The notes: generated from the sequence alone by a model not told the origin. 64,000 nt of DNA from CAWIHA01 sp963835855 (GCA_963835855.1 CAWIHA010000015.1:1-64000); one strand, 5' to 3'; positions 16,618-25,354 are shown, counted from the stretch's first letter. Made by a program: numbers and translations.

Positions 16618-18525
16618 ATGCCCGACCTACGATTGACGGAGCTCGTTCAGCGGGTGGACCAGGACAAGCTCGTGATTCCCGAGTTTCAACGAGGATTCAA
16701 GTGGCAGACTCCGGACATCCGCAAGCTGCTGGAGTCTTTGCTTCTTGACTTCCCTATAGGCGCAGCACTGTTCTGGCGGACGCAGCGTACGATGCTGGAG
16801 TTTCGTCGTATCGAGGATGTGCAATTTTCCGATGGGGATGCCGAGGATGACACTGCTCCTGAGGCGCATGACGAGTTGAAGGCCGAAGAAATCGACTTCA
16901 TCCTTGACGGACAACAGAGAATTACCTCGATCTACAAGCTATTCCCGGAAGTCCTCTCACCAACCGAGCACGAACTCGATTCCCGATTCAAGGGGCTACG
17001 TTTTTTTCTTGATCTAGAAAAACTCGGGTTGCCGCGCGGGCTTGACGACCTTCACAACAAGGATTTCAGCCGCTACCAGGACCCAGATGTAGTTGCATCG
17101 GCGATCGTCGAGAAACGCCATTCGGACCTGAGAAAGGAGTATCGAAGTGTTAGTGGAAACAAGGCTCCACAACGTCTAAACGACGAAAATATCCTCCTGA
17201 TATGCCAACGAAGGCGGTGGCTGCCGCTGACACGTGCCTTCCTTGAAAACAAGCAGTCGCACTTCTTGAGATTGCGTCGCGACGTTGAGGCCGAACTCAA
17301 GAGTAAGGTTGACGCGCATTCGGCTCCCGAGTCGCGAGATGACCGTTTGGCTCTCGTTGACAGCGGTCTGGACCGGTGGGCGGACTGGTTCACATCGGTT
17401 TTCCAAGCTACCCTGAACTCAAAGTCGCTAACTTGCCTGATTCACGGAAATGATCAGCCTGAGGGGCTGGCACGTATATTCGAAACGATCAACAGTACCG
17501 GATTGAGTCTGTCTGTGTTCGACCTTCTCGTCGCTCGTTTGGGTACTTGGAAGACGCTGCAGAATGAAACAGCCAATCTCAGAAAGCTGGTGCTGGCCAG
17601 TGTTGACAGGCCTCTGCTTCAAAAGTTCGATGATGAACGGTCACTTGGTGGTACTGCCAGCCAGCAGCTCCCCAGACTCATGGCGCTTCGCGCTGGTATA
17701 GAGCTAAAGAAGGGAGAAATCCTGAAGGCCAAGAAGACGGCATTTCTCGATGTTGTTGGAGATGCCGGTATTGGACTGAACTGCGCACTATCAACTCTGA
17801 CCGTCCACATGGGAGTCATCGACGACTCCTATCTGCCATTCAAGGACTTGATAGCCCTGATCGGGGCGACCTATTCGAATCGCTGGGATGAAATAAAGGA
17901 TCGCGCGATTGCCTTCCTTTGGATGATTTGTCTGGTGGAAGACTGGGACAGTAGCACGAACGACAGGACCAAAGCGGCGTTCAAACAGCTTACAGACTTG
18001 CTCAACGGACAATTGGTACCGAATATGGTCATTAAGAGGTTGGAAGAAGGTTTCCCGGACTTTGAGCAAGTTCGCGACGCGACTTCTAAAGCAAGCATTA
18101 TTTTCAGAACCCTGATGGCATTCAATCTCGCACGGCGAGGCGTCGACTGGGCAGGTTGCGCTAGGTCGGCCACTGAAACGCAGGAAGATCACCACATCTT
18201 TCCAAGAGACTGGCTCCTGAATAACCGCGTCCAAGCGGAAGACAAACAGACTTGGGCTGCACTGCGAGATTCAGTACTAAACCGTATCTTTGTTTCGAGA
18301 AAAGCAAACTCAGATGCACGGGCGCAGACTCCTCCAAGCTATCTCGGCAAATTGACCGCACCAGAGCGTCGGCTACTACAGATCCCGGAATCGTTCCTTG
18401 GCCCGTTGAAGACACCCATCACGGGCGAACTATTCAGCGCGTTCTTGAAAGATCGCTATGAGTTGATAAGGGAAGACTTTGTTGACTATGTGCGCCAGGG
18501 TGTGTCGTCTGCGGTGGCCAGCTAG
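16618..18525 (+). CDS. DUF262 and HNH-like nuclease protein, stand-alone GmrSD-type
   Basis: 635 residues from the ATG at 16618, which has GGAGG five bases upstream; the longer frame from 16573 lacks this. The N-terminal DUF262 (GmrS) domain shows VIPEFQRGFKWQ, SLLLDFPIGAALFW and FILDGQQRITSI, which in homologues form a nucleotide-binding, ParB-like fold. The C-terminal part (about 520-600) has a DUF1524/HNH-like signature: QEDHHIFPRDWLLNN and LNRIFVSRKANSDARAQTPP. Proteins with these two parts include the type IV restriction enzyme GmrSD, which cuts glucosylated phage DNA. Here it is a single gene without a methylase. Phage defence is therefore plausible, but not proven. An IS630 element lies 230 bases downstream. 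Confidence 0.85.
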   Translation: MPDLRLTELVQRVDQDKLVIPEFQRGFKWQTPDIRKLLESLLLDFPIGAALFWRTQRTMLEFRRIEDVQFSDGDAEDDTAPEAHDELKAEEIDFILDGQQRITSIYKLFPEVLSPTEHELDSRFKGLRFFLDLEKLGLPRGLDDLHNKDFSRYQDPDVVASAIVEKRHSDLRKEYRSVSGNKAPQRLNDENILLICQRRRWLPLTRAFLENKQSHFLRLRRDVEAELKSKVDAHSAPESRDDRLALVDSGLDRWADWFTSVFQATLNSKSLTCLIHGNDQPEGLARIFETINSTGLSLSVFDLLVARLGTWKTLQNETANLRKLVLASVDRPLLQKFDDERSLGGTASQQLPRLMALRAGIELKKGEILKAKKTAFLDVVGDAGIGLNCALSTLTVHMGVIDDSYLPFKDLIALIGATYSNRWDEIKDRAIAFLWMICLVEDWDSSTNDRTKAAFKQLTDLLNGQLVPNMVIKRLEEGFPDFEQVRDATSKASIIFRTLMAFNLARRGVDWAGCARSATETQEDHHIFPRDWLLNNRVQAEDKQTWAALRDSVLNRIFVSRKANSDARAQTPPSYLGKLTAPERRLLQIPESFLGPLKTPITGELFSAFLKDRYELIREDFVDYVRQGVSSAVAS

Positions 18526-18813
18526 CCCAATATTTCCGCTTGCCGCACGCCTGTGTCGTCTCTAAGATTCCAGGCGTGAGCTTTCTGACTACCTTATCCG
18601 GTGTAATTTGTCCAATCAGGCCAGGATGATTTCAATTCATATGGACTGGCAACGCACTCCTCGTAGAAGTGGAGAAATGGCGGATGCCTGCTGGTCAAAG
18701 AGACTGGACTGAGAAGCTGTAGAACATCCGGTTAACCTTAATACGTCACCAGCCTGCTATTGAGTATTGCATAATATAGTGACATTCCTGACTGTGTGTG
18801 CTACCGTTGGCCC

Positions 18814-19341
18814 ATGGGGAATCCGGCGGGAGTACGACGGGACTTTCAAGCGCTGGAGCAGCGGCGCTTGCGGGCGGCGCGGTTGCTGAAGCAGGGAGTA
18901 CATCAGTCCGAAGTGGCGCGGCAAGTCAGGGCACATCGGCAGTCGGTCAGCCGCTGGGCCCAACAGCTAGAGGCAGCCGGGCTGTCCGGTTTGCGGAAAG
19001 CGGGGCGCGCCGGACGCAAACCTCGGCTGCGTGTGGAAGATCTGAATAAGATCGAGCGCGGGCTGAAGCGTGGGCCGGAAGCTCTGGGCTACGAAACCGG
19101 TTTGTGGACGGCGTGGCGGGTGGCGCACCTGATCGAGGAAGAATGCGGGGTCCGCTACCATGCCTCGCAGGCTTGGCGCATCCTGCGTCAGCTGGGATGG
19201 AGCTGTCAGCGCCCCACTGGGCGGGCGCTAGAGCGAGATGAAGAGAAGATCCGGGTGTGGAAACAAAAGCGCTGGCCGGAGTTAAAAAAAAAGCCAAAAA
19301 CGAAGGCCGGACGATCGTCTTCATTGACGAGAGCGGACTGA
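18814..19341 (+). CDS. IS630 transposase, upstream frame (DNA-binding part)
   Basis: 175 residues. The N-terminal half holds two helix-turn-helix units (AARLLKQGVHQSEVARQVRA; then YHASQAWRILRQLGW), which bind the element ends, followed by a basic linker. The frame ends after a run of nine A at 19284-19292. A -1 slip on this run continues the protein into the catalytic frame. A GTG at 18796 would add six residues; I prefer the ATG at 18814. Alone, this product would lack the DDE residues and may act as an inhibitor. Confidence 0.8.
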   Translation: MGNPAGVRRDFQALEQRRLRAARLLKQGVHQSEVARQVRAHRQSVSRWAQQLEAAGLSGLRKAGRAGRKPRLRVEDLNKIERGLKRGPEALGYETGLWTAWRVAHLIEEECGVRYHASQAWRILRQLGWSCQRPTGRALERDEEKIRVWKQKRWPELKKKPKTKAGRSSSLTRAD

Positions 19342-19829
19342 GCGAGCGCCCGCACCGCTGCCGCACTTGGGCGCCGAGGGGACAGACGCCGGTGCTGCAA
19401 TATCACTTCAACTGGAAGATGCTGTCGGCGATGGCGGGGGTGACGTGGTGGAACTTCTACTTTCGGCTGTTTCCTGGAGCGATCCGCAGCCCACAGATCA
19501 TCGAGTTTCTCTCACATTTGCTGCGCCACATTCCGGGCAAGCTGCTGATCGTCTGGGACGGGTTGCCCGGTCACCGCAGCCGCATGGTATGGGACTTCGT
19601 GCACCAGCAACGTGGCCGACTCTGGTTGGAGTTCTTGCCTGCCTATGCCCCGGAACTAAACCCCGTGGAGTATCTGTGGTCGCACTGGAAGCAGCACGAG
19701 TTACCCAACTTCTGCCCCACGACTTTCGGGCAGCTGAGCCATCATGCGCGTCAGGCGCTTCGTCGTATGCGCAAGCGGCCTACCCTGGTGATCGCCTTCT
19801 GGCAGCAGGCCGACCTGTTTCCGATGTAA
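19257..19829 (+). CDS. IS630 transposase, downstream frame (DDE catalytic part)
   Basis: The frame carries the full DDE set: FIDESG (first Asp), LLIVWDGLPGHRS (second Asp) and FLPAYAPELNPVEYLW (Glu). It has no independent ribosome binding site and is most likely made as a fusion with the upstream frame by -1 frameshifting on the A9 run at 19284-19292, giving a protein of about 335 residues. No internal stop is present, so the element may still be active. It shares its strand with the DUF262 gene. Confidence 0.85.
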   Translation: METKALAGVKKKAKNEGRTIVFIDESGLSERPHRCRTWAPRGQTPVLQYHFNWKMLSAMAGVTWWNFYFRLFPGAIRSPQIIEFLSHLLRHIPGKLLIVWDGLPGHRSRMVWDFVHQQRGRLWLEFLPAYAPELNPVEYLWSHWKQHELPNFCPTTFGQLSHHARQALRRMRKRPTLVIAFWQQADLFPM

Positions 19830-19896
19830 GTGTAGTTATGCAGATTTTCAATGATTACCGATCCTTAATGGCCCATCTCTTAGGGGGATCAATAGT

Positions 19897-20475
19897 ATGA
19901 AGAAGATGCTCATCCTTGCTGTCACGCTCTTCGCTCTGTCCGCGTTGGCCCAAGACAAGCCCGTCAAGGCCGCAGAGGAACAGAAACTGCCGCAGCAGCT
20001 GTCGGTCGAGAAGTGGTTCGTCGGGGGCTGGATCTGCGAGGGCACACAACATGCCTCGCGGATAGGGCCTGGGGCGAAGTTCACCGATCGGTTCAGTTTT
20101 AACATGACGCTACGCGGCTCATGGCTCATCTACCAAATCGATCAGTTGAAAGGGCCAGTGAAGGGCAAACAAACTCTGATCGGATCGAGTACCTGGGACG
20201 CCAACGCCAAGGTGCACGTCCGCCGGGACATGAACATAGGCGGCTCACGGGTGGACGTGACCTCGCCCGGATGGGACGGCGACAAGCTCATCTATACGGG
20301 TTACATGATCATTGGCGCGGAGAAGCTGCCCGTCAAGCACACCCTGACGAAGAAAGGCGATGCGGCCTACGATGCGTATCTCGAAGTGACTGGCGCGGAC
20401 GGCAAGCCGGCGATGTGGGAAGAGGAGAGCTGCAAGAAGGTCAGCGGCGCAAGAGCAATGACGCCCCATCCCTAA
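19897..20475 (+). CDS. Secreted protein of unknown function (DUF1579-like)
   Basis: 192 residues with a signal peptide (MKKMLILAVTLFALSALAQ). The mature part resembles a lipocalin-like beta barrel: WFVGGWICEGTQ at the start, repeated short strands (LRGSWLIYQID, LIGSSTWDANAK), and a central WDGDKLIYTG. Such proteins are frequent in Acidobacteriota and have no assigned reaction. GGGGG lies 8-12 bases before the ATG. The gene begins 45 bases behind the right end of the IS630 element. Confidence 0.75.
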   Translation: MKKMLILAVTLFALSALAQDKPVKAAEEQKLPQQLSVEKWFVGGWICEGTQHASRIGPGAKFTDRFSFNMTLRGSWLIYQIDQLKGPVKGKQTLIGSSTWDANAKVHVRRDMNIGGSRVDVTSPGWDGDKLIYTGYMIIGAEKLPVKHTLTKKGDAAYDAYLEVTGADGKPAMWEEESCKKVSGARAMTPHP

Positions 20476-20509
20476 ACTATGTGACCGTACTCAAAAGGAA
20501 AATCCCGAC

Positions 20510-20980
20510 TCATAGCGGTTGGTCGCGCACTACCGTCTCATGCGCGGCCATCAGCCACTTGCCGTTCACTTTCCTCAGCACTATTAGAATGCGCCCATCG
20601 ACCGTCACACCGGCGTTGGTCGCCTGGTAGGTGCCCGCACAATAGGCGAGGTCCCCGGTGTAGTAGAGCGTCAGCGGCTTGATGAAATCGATGTACCCGC
20701 CCGCCTTGATGCCGCGTTCCCAATAAGCCTCGATCGCCTGGCTCCCGTGCGCCAGGATGTGTGCCGAGAGATAGTAGCCGTCGTCGGTGTACAAAGCCGC
20801 GACTTTCGCCGCGTCCCCGGCGTTATAGAACCTGATCCAGTCTTCCGAGACCTGCCGGATGGCCGCCTCGTCGGCGCTCATCGACCGCTCGCGCACTTCA
20901 GGCTTCGGTGCGGCCGTCTGCGGCGCGGCCATGGGCAAGACCATGCACAATGCAGCAAACAATACGAAGGCTCTTTTCAT
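20510..20980 (-). CDS. Secreted SnoaL/DUF4440-like protein (NTF2 fold)
   Basis: 156 residues from the ATG at 20980. MKRAFVLFAALCMVLPMAAPQ is a signal peptide. The rest follows the NTF2-like pattern: ADEAAIRQVSEDWIRFYNAG, AALYTDDGYYLS, LAHGSQAIEAYW and a final WLMAAHETVVRD. Members bind small hydrophobic molecules or are ketosteroid-isomerase-like; no activity can be assigned. The longer frame from 21034 adds residues without signal character. A second protein of this group is at 27771-28265. Confidence 0.82.
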   Translation of the reverse strand: MKRAFVLFAALCMVLPMAAPQTAAPKPEVRERSMSADEAAIRQVSEDWIRFYNAGDAAKVAALYTDDGYYLSAHILAHGSQAIEAYWERGIKAGGYIDFIKPLTLYYTGDLAYCAGTYQATNAGVTVDGRILIVLRKVNGKWLMAAHETVVRDQPL

Positions 20981-21160
20981 GGCCGCACGATAGCACAGGA
21001 AGCCAGAAGTGTCACTATATTCTTCAATCCTCAATAAGTTACTAAGTTACTCTAATGTTCCTAACAGTACAAATGTATCGCAGCTTGGCAAATAAACGTG
21101 CAACAGGCCCGATCTGGCACGCTCGTCGGCAGTGGGTCAGTCTGAATCCACAGGTGAGGC

Positions 21161-21808
21161 TCAACAGCAGCCGCAAGCTTTACCGTGCCAGACTGCACGA
21201 CCTTCCTTCACGAGCAACGGTACGGCCACTAGGGCGGCAAGTGAATCAAACCAAGCGATATGGAAAAGCGCGTTCATCGCCAGGCCAGCGAGAGAAATAA
21301 CGGCCAGATAAGCACACGTGGCCGATTGCATTGCGTCGGCTGCGAGAGCGGCATTGTTGCTGCGGCGTGCTTCCCGGCGCTTCAGCTCAGCCAAACCAGG
21401 CATCACGATCAGAGCAACCACGGTGATTCCGATACCGAGGCGGCTTGTTTCAGGGTGCAGGTGCAACGCCAAAGAACCAATTGCCATGACACAGACAACA
21501 AGAGCAAGAGCGAACAGTAGAGCACCAGCAGCACGAGCGGCGTTTCGCTCGGAGATGGAAACTTGAGGCAGAAACTGCAAAAGAACCACTCCCGCGGACA
21601 ATAGCTCCACGAAGCTATCGGAGCCGAATGCGAGCATTGCGGGGCTATGTGCCGCCGCTGCCGCATAGAGTGACAGGCCGCACTCGACGAGCATCCAAAT
21701 GAGGGTGATTCCCTGAAGCCAGAACACTGCATTGGAGCGGCGCACCGGTGCGCAAGTAACGGTACTGGACTTGGAAAGCTGGATGTCGATCTGGACAAAC
21801 TCGCCCAT
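21161..21808 (-). CDS. Cation diffusion facilitator-like membrane protein
   Basis: 215 residues with six membrane helices. LAFGSDSFVELLSAGVVLLQ and ADAMQSATCAYLAVISLAG with WFDSLAAL correspond to helices 2 and 5 of the CDF family, where Asp residues bind Zn2+, Fe2+ or other divalent cations. A classical C-terminal cytoplasmic domain is absent; the protein ends in a short Cys-rich tail (HGKACGCC) that could bind metal. It is probably a short-form transporter or a regulator of one. Substrate unknown. It is transcribed alone. Confidence 0.7.
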   Translation of the reverse strand: MGEFVQIDIQLSKSSTVTCAPVRRSNAVFWLQGITLIWMLVECGLSLYAAAAAHSPAMLAFGSDSFVELLSAGVVLLQFLPQVSISERNAARAAGALLFALALVVCVMAIGSLALHLHPETSRLGIGITVVALIVMPGLAELKRREARRSNNAALAADAMQSATCAYLAVISLAGLAMNALFHIAWFDSLAALVAVPLLVKEGRAVWHGKACGCC

Positions 21809-22219
21809 GTTTGCTTCCTAGAGCATAGCTCCTGATTCGTTGGGGGTGGATTTCAAACTACCCAATCGTCCGGATTCTCCGCGCGGTTCTCGGAAAAGTC
21901 GAGCTTTCACGGGACAAAAAAACAATAGTGCCTGCGTTCAGGTGGCATCGACGCCGGGGTGTGCCGGGGTACCCCTGGACAACTCAATCGTGCGGTGGAA
22001 TTCGCCTACTTGGTTCTCGCGACACCTAACCGCGCGTCGAAAGATACTTGCAGATTCCTCTTGTACCTTAGGCCGGTAAGCTCTGTTCTGGGGCTGGTTC
22101 TAGTGATCGATTCTTAAAGCGAATCGAACACTAGAATTCTCAACCTCTGCGTCGGCGGTAAGTGTCTGTCAACAAGGGCATGAGAACTGCCCCGCCGCCA
22201 TCCGGTCACCGTCCCCGCC
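21809..22219. other. Intergenic stretch with a large hairpin
   Basis: About 410 bases between two minus-strand genes. No ORF is convincing. The main feature is the long inverted repeat at 22098-22136, listed separately. Confidence 0.5.
22098..22136. repeat. Long inverted repeat (16-base arms, 7-base loop)
   Basis: The left arm TTCTAGTGATCGATTC pairs with the right arm GAATCGAACACTAGAA with one mismatch; the loop is TTAAAGC. It is downstream of the quinoprotein gene. No T-run follows on either strand, so it is not a classical terminator; it could be an operator, an mRNA-stabilising hairpin or the end of a small element. Confidence 0.6.
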
Positions 22220-23977
22220 TCACAACCCAAAGCACAGAATATTCGGCCCCGCCGCCACCGCAACGTACTGCTCCCCCTTGACCTCGAACGTCATAGGCGA
22301 TGCCTTCATCCGCACATTCGTCTCAAACCGCCACAGCGCCTTGCCATCCCGCTCATCCACTGCCTCGAATCCGCCGTTCGGCTTCCCGTAGATAACTATG
22401 CCGCCGGCCGTCGCCAGCACTCCCGACCACGTCTTCGCCTTTGCCGCCCCTGGCTGCGGCACCTCCCAAACGATCTTCCCCGTCTCGATATTCAGCGCAC
22501 GCAGAAACCGCTGTCCCGTCTGGTCCGGATAACCCTGCGGGTTTCCTGTGCATTCCTCCAGGGCAAGGAAGTAGAACAGCCGGGTCACCGGGCTGAACGC
22601 CGCCGAGCTCCAGTTCGTGGCATCATCCGGGCATCCCTTCGGGTCTGTCACACGAGGCCGTCCATCCACCCCGATCCCCGTCGCCCAATCCACTCTCCGC
22701 AGGAGCGGCTTGGCCAGCAGCAGCTCTCCGTTGATCCGGTCTAGCACATAGAAGAAACCATTCCGGTCCGCATGCAGGAGTAACTTCCGCGGTTCCCCGC
22801 CATACGCCGTATCCACTAGCACCGGCGGCTCCGTCGCGTCGCGGTCGCTCAGGTCGTGCGGCGTGAACTGGTAATGCCACTTCAGCTCGCCGGTGTGCGG
22901 GTCCAATGCCAAGATGCAGTTCGTGAACAGATTGTCTCCGCCCCGATCCGCATCGTCGTCATCCGGGAAAGGATTCCCCGTCGGCCAGTACAACGTATCC
23001 GTCGCCTCGTCATAGGAGCCGGTCAGCCAGGTCGATCCGCCTCCCCGCAGCGGCTCGCTCCCCTGCCAGGTCTCCGATCCCCGCTCGCCCTTCCGCGGTA
23101 CCGTCCAGTGCCGCCAAAGCAACTCCCCAGTCTCCGCTCTGTAGCCGGCGATAAATCCACGGATCCCCTCGTCCGCCCCCGAAACCCCCGCAATCACGGT
23201 GTCGTGTACCACCAGCGGAGCCATCGTCCCTCCATAATGTTGCGGCTCCTCAGGCGTCGTCTTCTCCCACACCAGCTCGCCAGTCGCGCGGTCTAGGGCC
23301 AGCAGGTGCGCGTTGTCTGTCAGGTAAAACACCTTGTCATCGCGGATCGCCACTCCGCGATTCGTCCCAAGCGCCGCATCGCCGTCCAGTCCCCAAGTCT
23401 GCGGCCGCGAGTACTTCCAAATCTGGTTTCCGGTCAAAGCGTCAATCGCAAACACCTGGTTCGGTCCCGTGACGTACATCACCCCACCGGCTTCCAGCGG
23501 CGTCACTTCCAGTCCGTAGTAAGGAATCGGAAAGACCCATTTCAGACGCAGCGCGCCGACATTCCCCCTGTGGATCTGCTTCAACTCGCTATACCGGTTC
23601 GCGCTCAACTTCCCGTTGTAAGTGAGCCAGTCCCCCGGCTTCGGCTTCCCCCACGTGACCCGTTTCCCAGCGACCGGCCTAACGGTCACCCTCGCGTTCA
23701 AGTTCCGCACGTAACTGGCGACAGCATCCAATTCATCCGACGGCAGATCGAACGTCGGCATCCCCGAGTTCGGAAATCCTCGCTGCACCACGCCCCGCAA
23801 CTGCTCCACCGACTGCCCGCTCAGCCGCGGATTCCCCACGAGGCCCGGCCCCTTGCCGGTCCCCCGAGCGTCGCTCCCATGACACCCCGCGCACCGCTCA
23901 CTGAACACCTTCTTCCCATCCGCAGCCCACACTGCTGCCGGAAGAAGAAGAACCGCCGCCAATCTTGTAGTCTTCAA
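22220..23977 (-). CDS. Cytochrome c / PQQ-type quinoprotein dehydrogenase
   Basis: 585 residues. A signal peptide (RLAAVLLLPAAVWA) is followed by a class I cytochrome c domain: CAGCH heme motif near residue 30 and axial Met in NSGMPTFD about 40 residues later. From about residue 110 an eight-bladed PQQ propeller follows, with typical blades (VFAIDALTGNQIWKYSR; LALDRATGELVWEK; ILALDPHTGELKWHYQF). Such periplasmic enzymes oxidise alcohols or sugars and pass electrons to the respiratory chain. In most methanol/ethanol dehydrogenases heme c is C-terminal; here it is N-terminal. I chose the TTG at 23977 (GAGGGG seven bases upstream); the first TTG at 23983 would be too close. PQQ synthesis genes are not in the window. 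Confidence 0.88.
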   Translation of the reverse strand: MKTTRLAAVLLLPAAVWAADGKKVFSERCAGCHGSDARGTGKGPGLVGNPRLSGQSVEQLRGVVQRGFPNSGMPTFDLPSDELDAVASYVRNLNARVTVRPVAGKRVTWGKPKPGDWLTYNGKLSANRYSELKQIHRGNVGALRLKWVFPIPYYGLEVTPLEAGGVMYVTGPNQVFAIDALTGNQIWKYSRPQTWGLDGDAALGTNRGVAIRDDKVFYLTDNAHLLALDRATGELVWEKTTPEEPQHYGGTMAPLVVHDTVIAGVSGADEGIRGFIAGYRAETGELLWRHWTVPRKGERGSETWQGSEPLRGGGSTWLTGSYDEATDTLYWPTGNPFPDDDDADRGGDNLFTNCILALDPHTGELKWHYQFTPHDLSDRDATEPPVLVDTAYGGEPRKLLLHADRNGFFYVLDRINGELLLAKPLLRRVDWATGIGVDGRPRVTDPKGCPDDATNWSSAAFSPVTRLFYFLALEECTGNPQGYPDQTGQRFLRALNIETGKIVWEVPQPGAAKAKTWSGVLATAGGIVIYGKPNGGFEAVDERDGKALWRFETNVRMKASPMTFEVKGEQYVAVAAGPNILCFGL

Positions 23978-24368
23978 GATCAATCCCCTCGGATCCCGGA
24001 TAATCCCCAGTTTCCATGGGCGGGAGTATACACCAAGGCGCCGAAGCCCGGCCCGCTCCGGGGTACGTCCGGAATTTGTCCCTAGCGGCCGTCGAACGGC
24101 TAGTCGACCGAGCCAACGCCAGCGCCACAGAATGTTGATCTTTGCAGTCCGGATGATTGTCTAATTATTTTTGCAAATATTTTTTCAAATGGAACCCGGT
24201 GAGACCGACCGTCATAAAAAAGGGCGCCCACACTGGTACCGCCACCCCCTGTGCCTTCCCACAAGCCCGAATCGTACACGGTGACGAGGTCATTCAGTAG
24301 CTCAGTGGGTGCATTATCAACTCAGATCGACGGCTGTGGTTCTTAGAGCAACGCTAGCAAGCGTGATG

Positions 24369-24436
24369 CGGAGTTACTCCGTCGTGTAAGTAGCCGTTCA
24401 CGAGCGACTAACTCACATAGATCACTCGTCCGAGTG
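24369..24436. repeat. Two short perfect hairpins upstream of ardC
   Basis: CGGAG-TTA-CTCCG at 24369-24381 and CACTCG-TC-CGAGTG at 24423-24436. Both are perfect and lie before the promoter. They could serve in single-stranded DNA (transfer origin or single-strand promoter) or bind a regulator. Confidence 0.5.
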
Positions 24437-24467
24437 CGCACTAATTGGGGGCTAACAGGAATTTCTC

Positions 24468-24497
24468 TTGACTGCGCGGTGAGGGCTGCCCTAAGAT
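24468..24497 (+). promoter_or_regulatory. Promoter of the ardC operon
   Basis: TTGACT (24468-24473) and TAAGAT (24492-24497) with an 18-base spacer form a good sigma70-type promoter. Transcription would start near 24504, giving a 5' leader of about 65 bases that contains the hairpin at 24510-24544. Confidence 0.6.
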
Positions 24498-24509
24498 CGA
24501 TTTGCAATC

Positions 24510-24544
24510 GGAACCGGCGAACGTCGTGAGCGCTCGCCGATTCC
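24510..24544 (+). promoter_or_regulatory. 5' leader hairpin of the ardC mRNA
   Basis: GGAACCGGCGA (24510-24520) pairs with TCGCCGATTCC (24534-24544), ten of eleven positions, with a 13-base loop. It lies between the promoter and the ribosome binding site (GAGGTG at 24560) and may control translation or stability. Confidence 0.55.
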
Positions 24545-24571
24545 TAAATCCAACACTGTGAGGTGTCACAA

Positions 24572-25354
24572 ATGTCAGACCTGTCCATATCGTGGCAGAA
24601 GCTCCTCCACGACGCAATCAACCAACCTGGCGCGATTCACGAAGCCTATTCGCGCTTCCACAACTACTCCGTCGGCAATCAACTATTGGCGCTAATGCAG
24701 TGCCAAGCGCGCGGTTTGCAACCCGGCCCTATCGCCACGTTCATGCGGTGGAAGGAACTCGGCCGGCACGTCTGCAAGGGTGAGAAAGCAATCACGCTCT
24801 GCATGCCGGTCACCTGCAAGGCGAAGCGTATGACGGCGGACGAACAAGGGAACGAGACCGAGCAGGAGACCGCGTTTACCCGGTTCGTTTACCGCAACAA
24901 CTGGTTTGTGCTGTCGCAAACCGAAGGCGCCGAATACAAGCCGGAAACACTGCCAGATTGGGACGAGTCCCGAACCCTTGCAGCGCTGAGCATCGAACGT
25001 ATTCCGTTTGATGTCCTTGACGGCAACACCCAAGGCTACGCAACCGCTCGCAAGGTTGCAGTCTCGCCAGTTGCAGCAATGCCCCACAAGACGCTGTTCC
25101 ATGAACTGGCCCACGTGGTTCTGAGCCACACTGCCGAAGGCAATCTCAACGACGGCAGCGAACACACACCGCGAAACCTTCGCGAGGTAGAGGCGGAATC
25201 GGTCGCGCTGCTCTGCTGTGAGTCGCTGGGGTTAGCGGGTGCCGAATTCTCTCGCGGCTACATCCAATCGTGGGGCAGAGAGATTCCCGAGCGTTCCGCC
25301 CAGAAGATATTCCACGCTGCGGACCAAATCCTCAAAGCGGGAGTGCGCCAATGA
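24572..25354 (+). CDS. ArdC-like antirestriction protein with metallopeptidase motif
   Basis: 260 residues. The N-terminal part (1-120) is the ArdC single-stranded-DNA-binding domain: SISWQKLLHDAI, RFHNYSVGNQLLALMQCQAR and KELGRHVCKGEKAITLCMPV. The C-terminal part carries the zinc peptidase motif FHELAHVVLSH (H177, E178, H181) and a later AESVALL glutamate. ArdC of plasmids protects incoming single strands against host restriction during conjugation. I chose the ATG at 24572 with GAGGTG six bases upstream; the GTG at 24563 overlaps this site. It is the first gene of a coupled operon that ends with a serine recombinase. Confidence 0.88.
   Translation: MSDLSISWQKLLHDAINQPGAIHEAYSRFHNYSVGNQLLALMQCQARGLQPGPIATFMRWKELGRHVCKGEKAITLCMPVTCKAKRMTADEQGNETEQETAFTRFVYRNNWFVLSQTEGAEYKPETLPDWDESRTLAALSIERIPFDVLDGNTQGYATARKVAVSPVAAMPHKTLFHELAHVVLSHTAEGNLNDGSEHTPRNLREVEAESVALLCCESLGLAGAEFSRGYIQSWGREIPERSAQKIFHAADQILKAGVRQ

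Larger units (their letters stand above)
18760..19851 (+). mobile_element. IS630-family insertion sequence
   Basis: Imperfect inverted ends are visible: TTGAGTATTGCATAA at the left (18760) and, read inwards on the other strand, TTGAAAATCTGCATAA at the right (ending 19851). A TA precedes the left end, as expected for IS630 target sites, but the right flank reads TG, so the duplicated TA has decayed or my right end is off by a few bases. The element carries a two-frame transposase. The length of about 1.09 kb fits the family. Confidence 0.75.
23978..24571. other. Regulatory stretch in front of the ardC operon
   Basis: About 590 bases without a gene. It has an AT-rich patch (24160-24190), a string that resembles a tRNA D-arm (24298-24312) without the rest of a tRNA, three hairpins (24369, 24423, 24510) and a promoter (24468). 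The concentration of hairpins is unusual for this window. Confidence 0.55.

Noticed and set aside
24291..24330. tRNA gene before ardC
   Set aside because: A D-arm-like string (TAGCTCAGTGGGTGC) is there, but no anticodon arm or T-arm can be folded.
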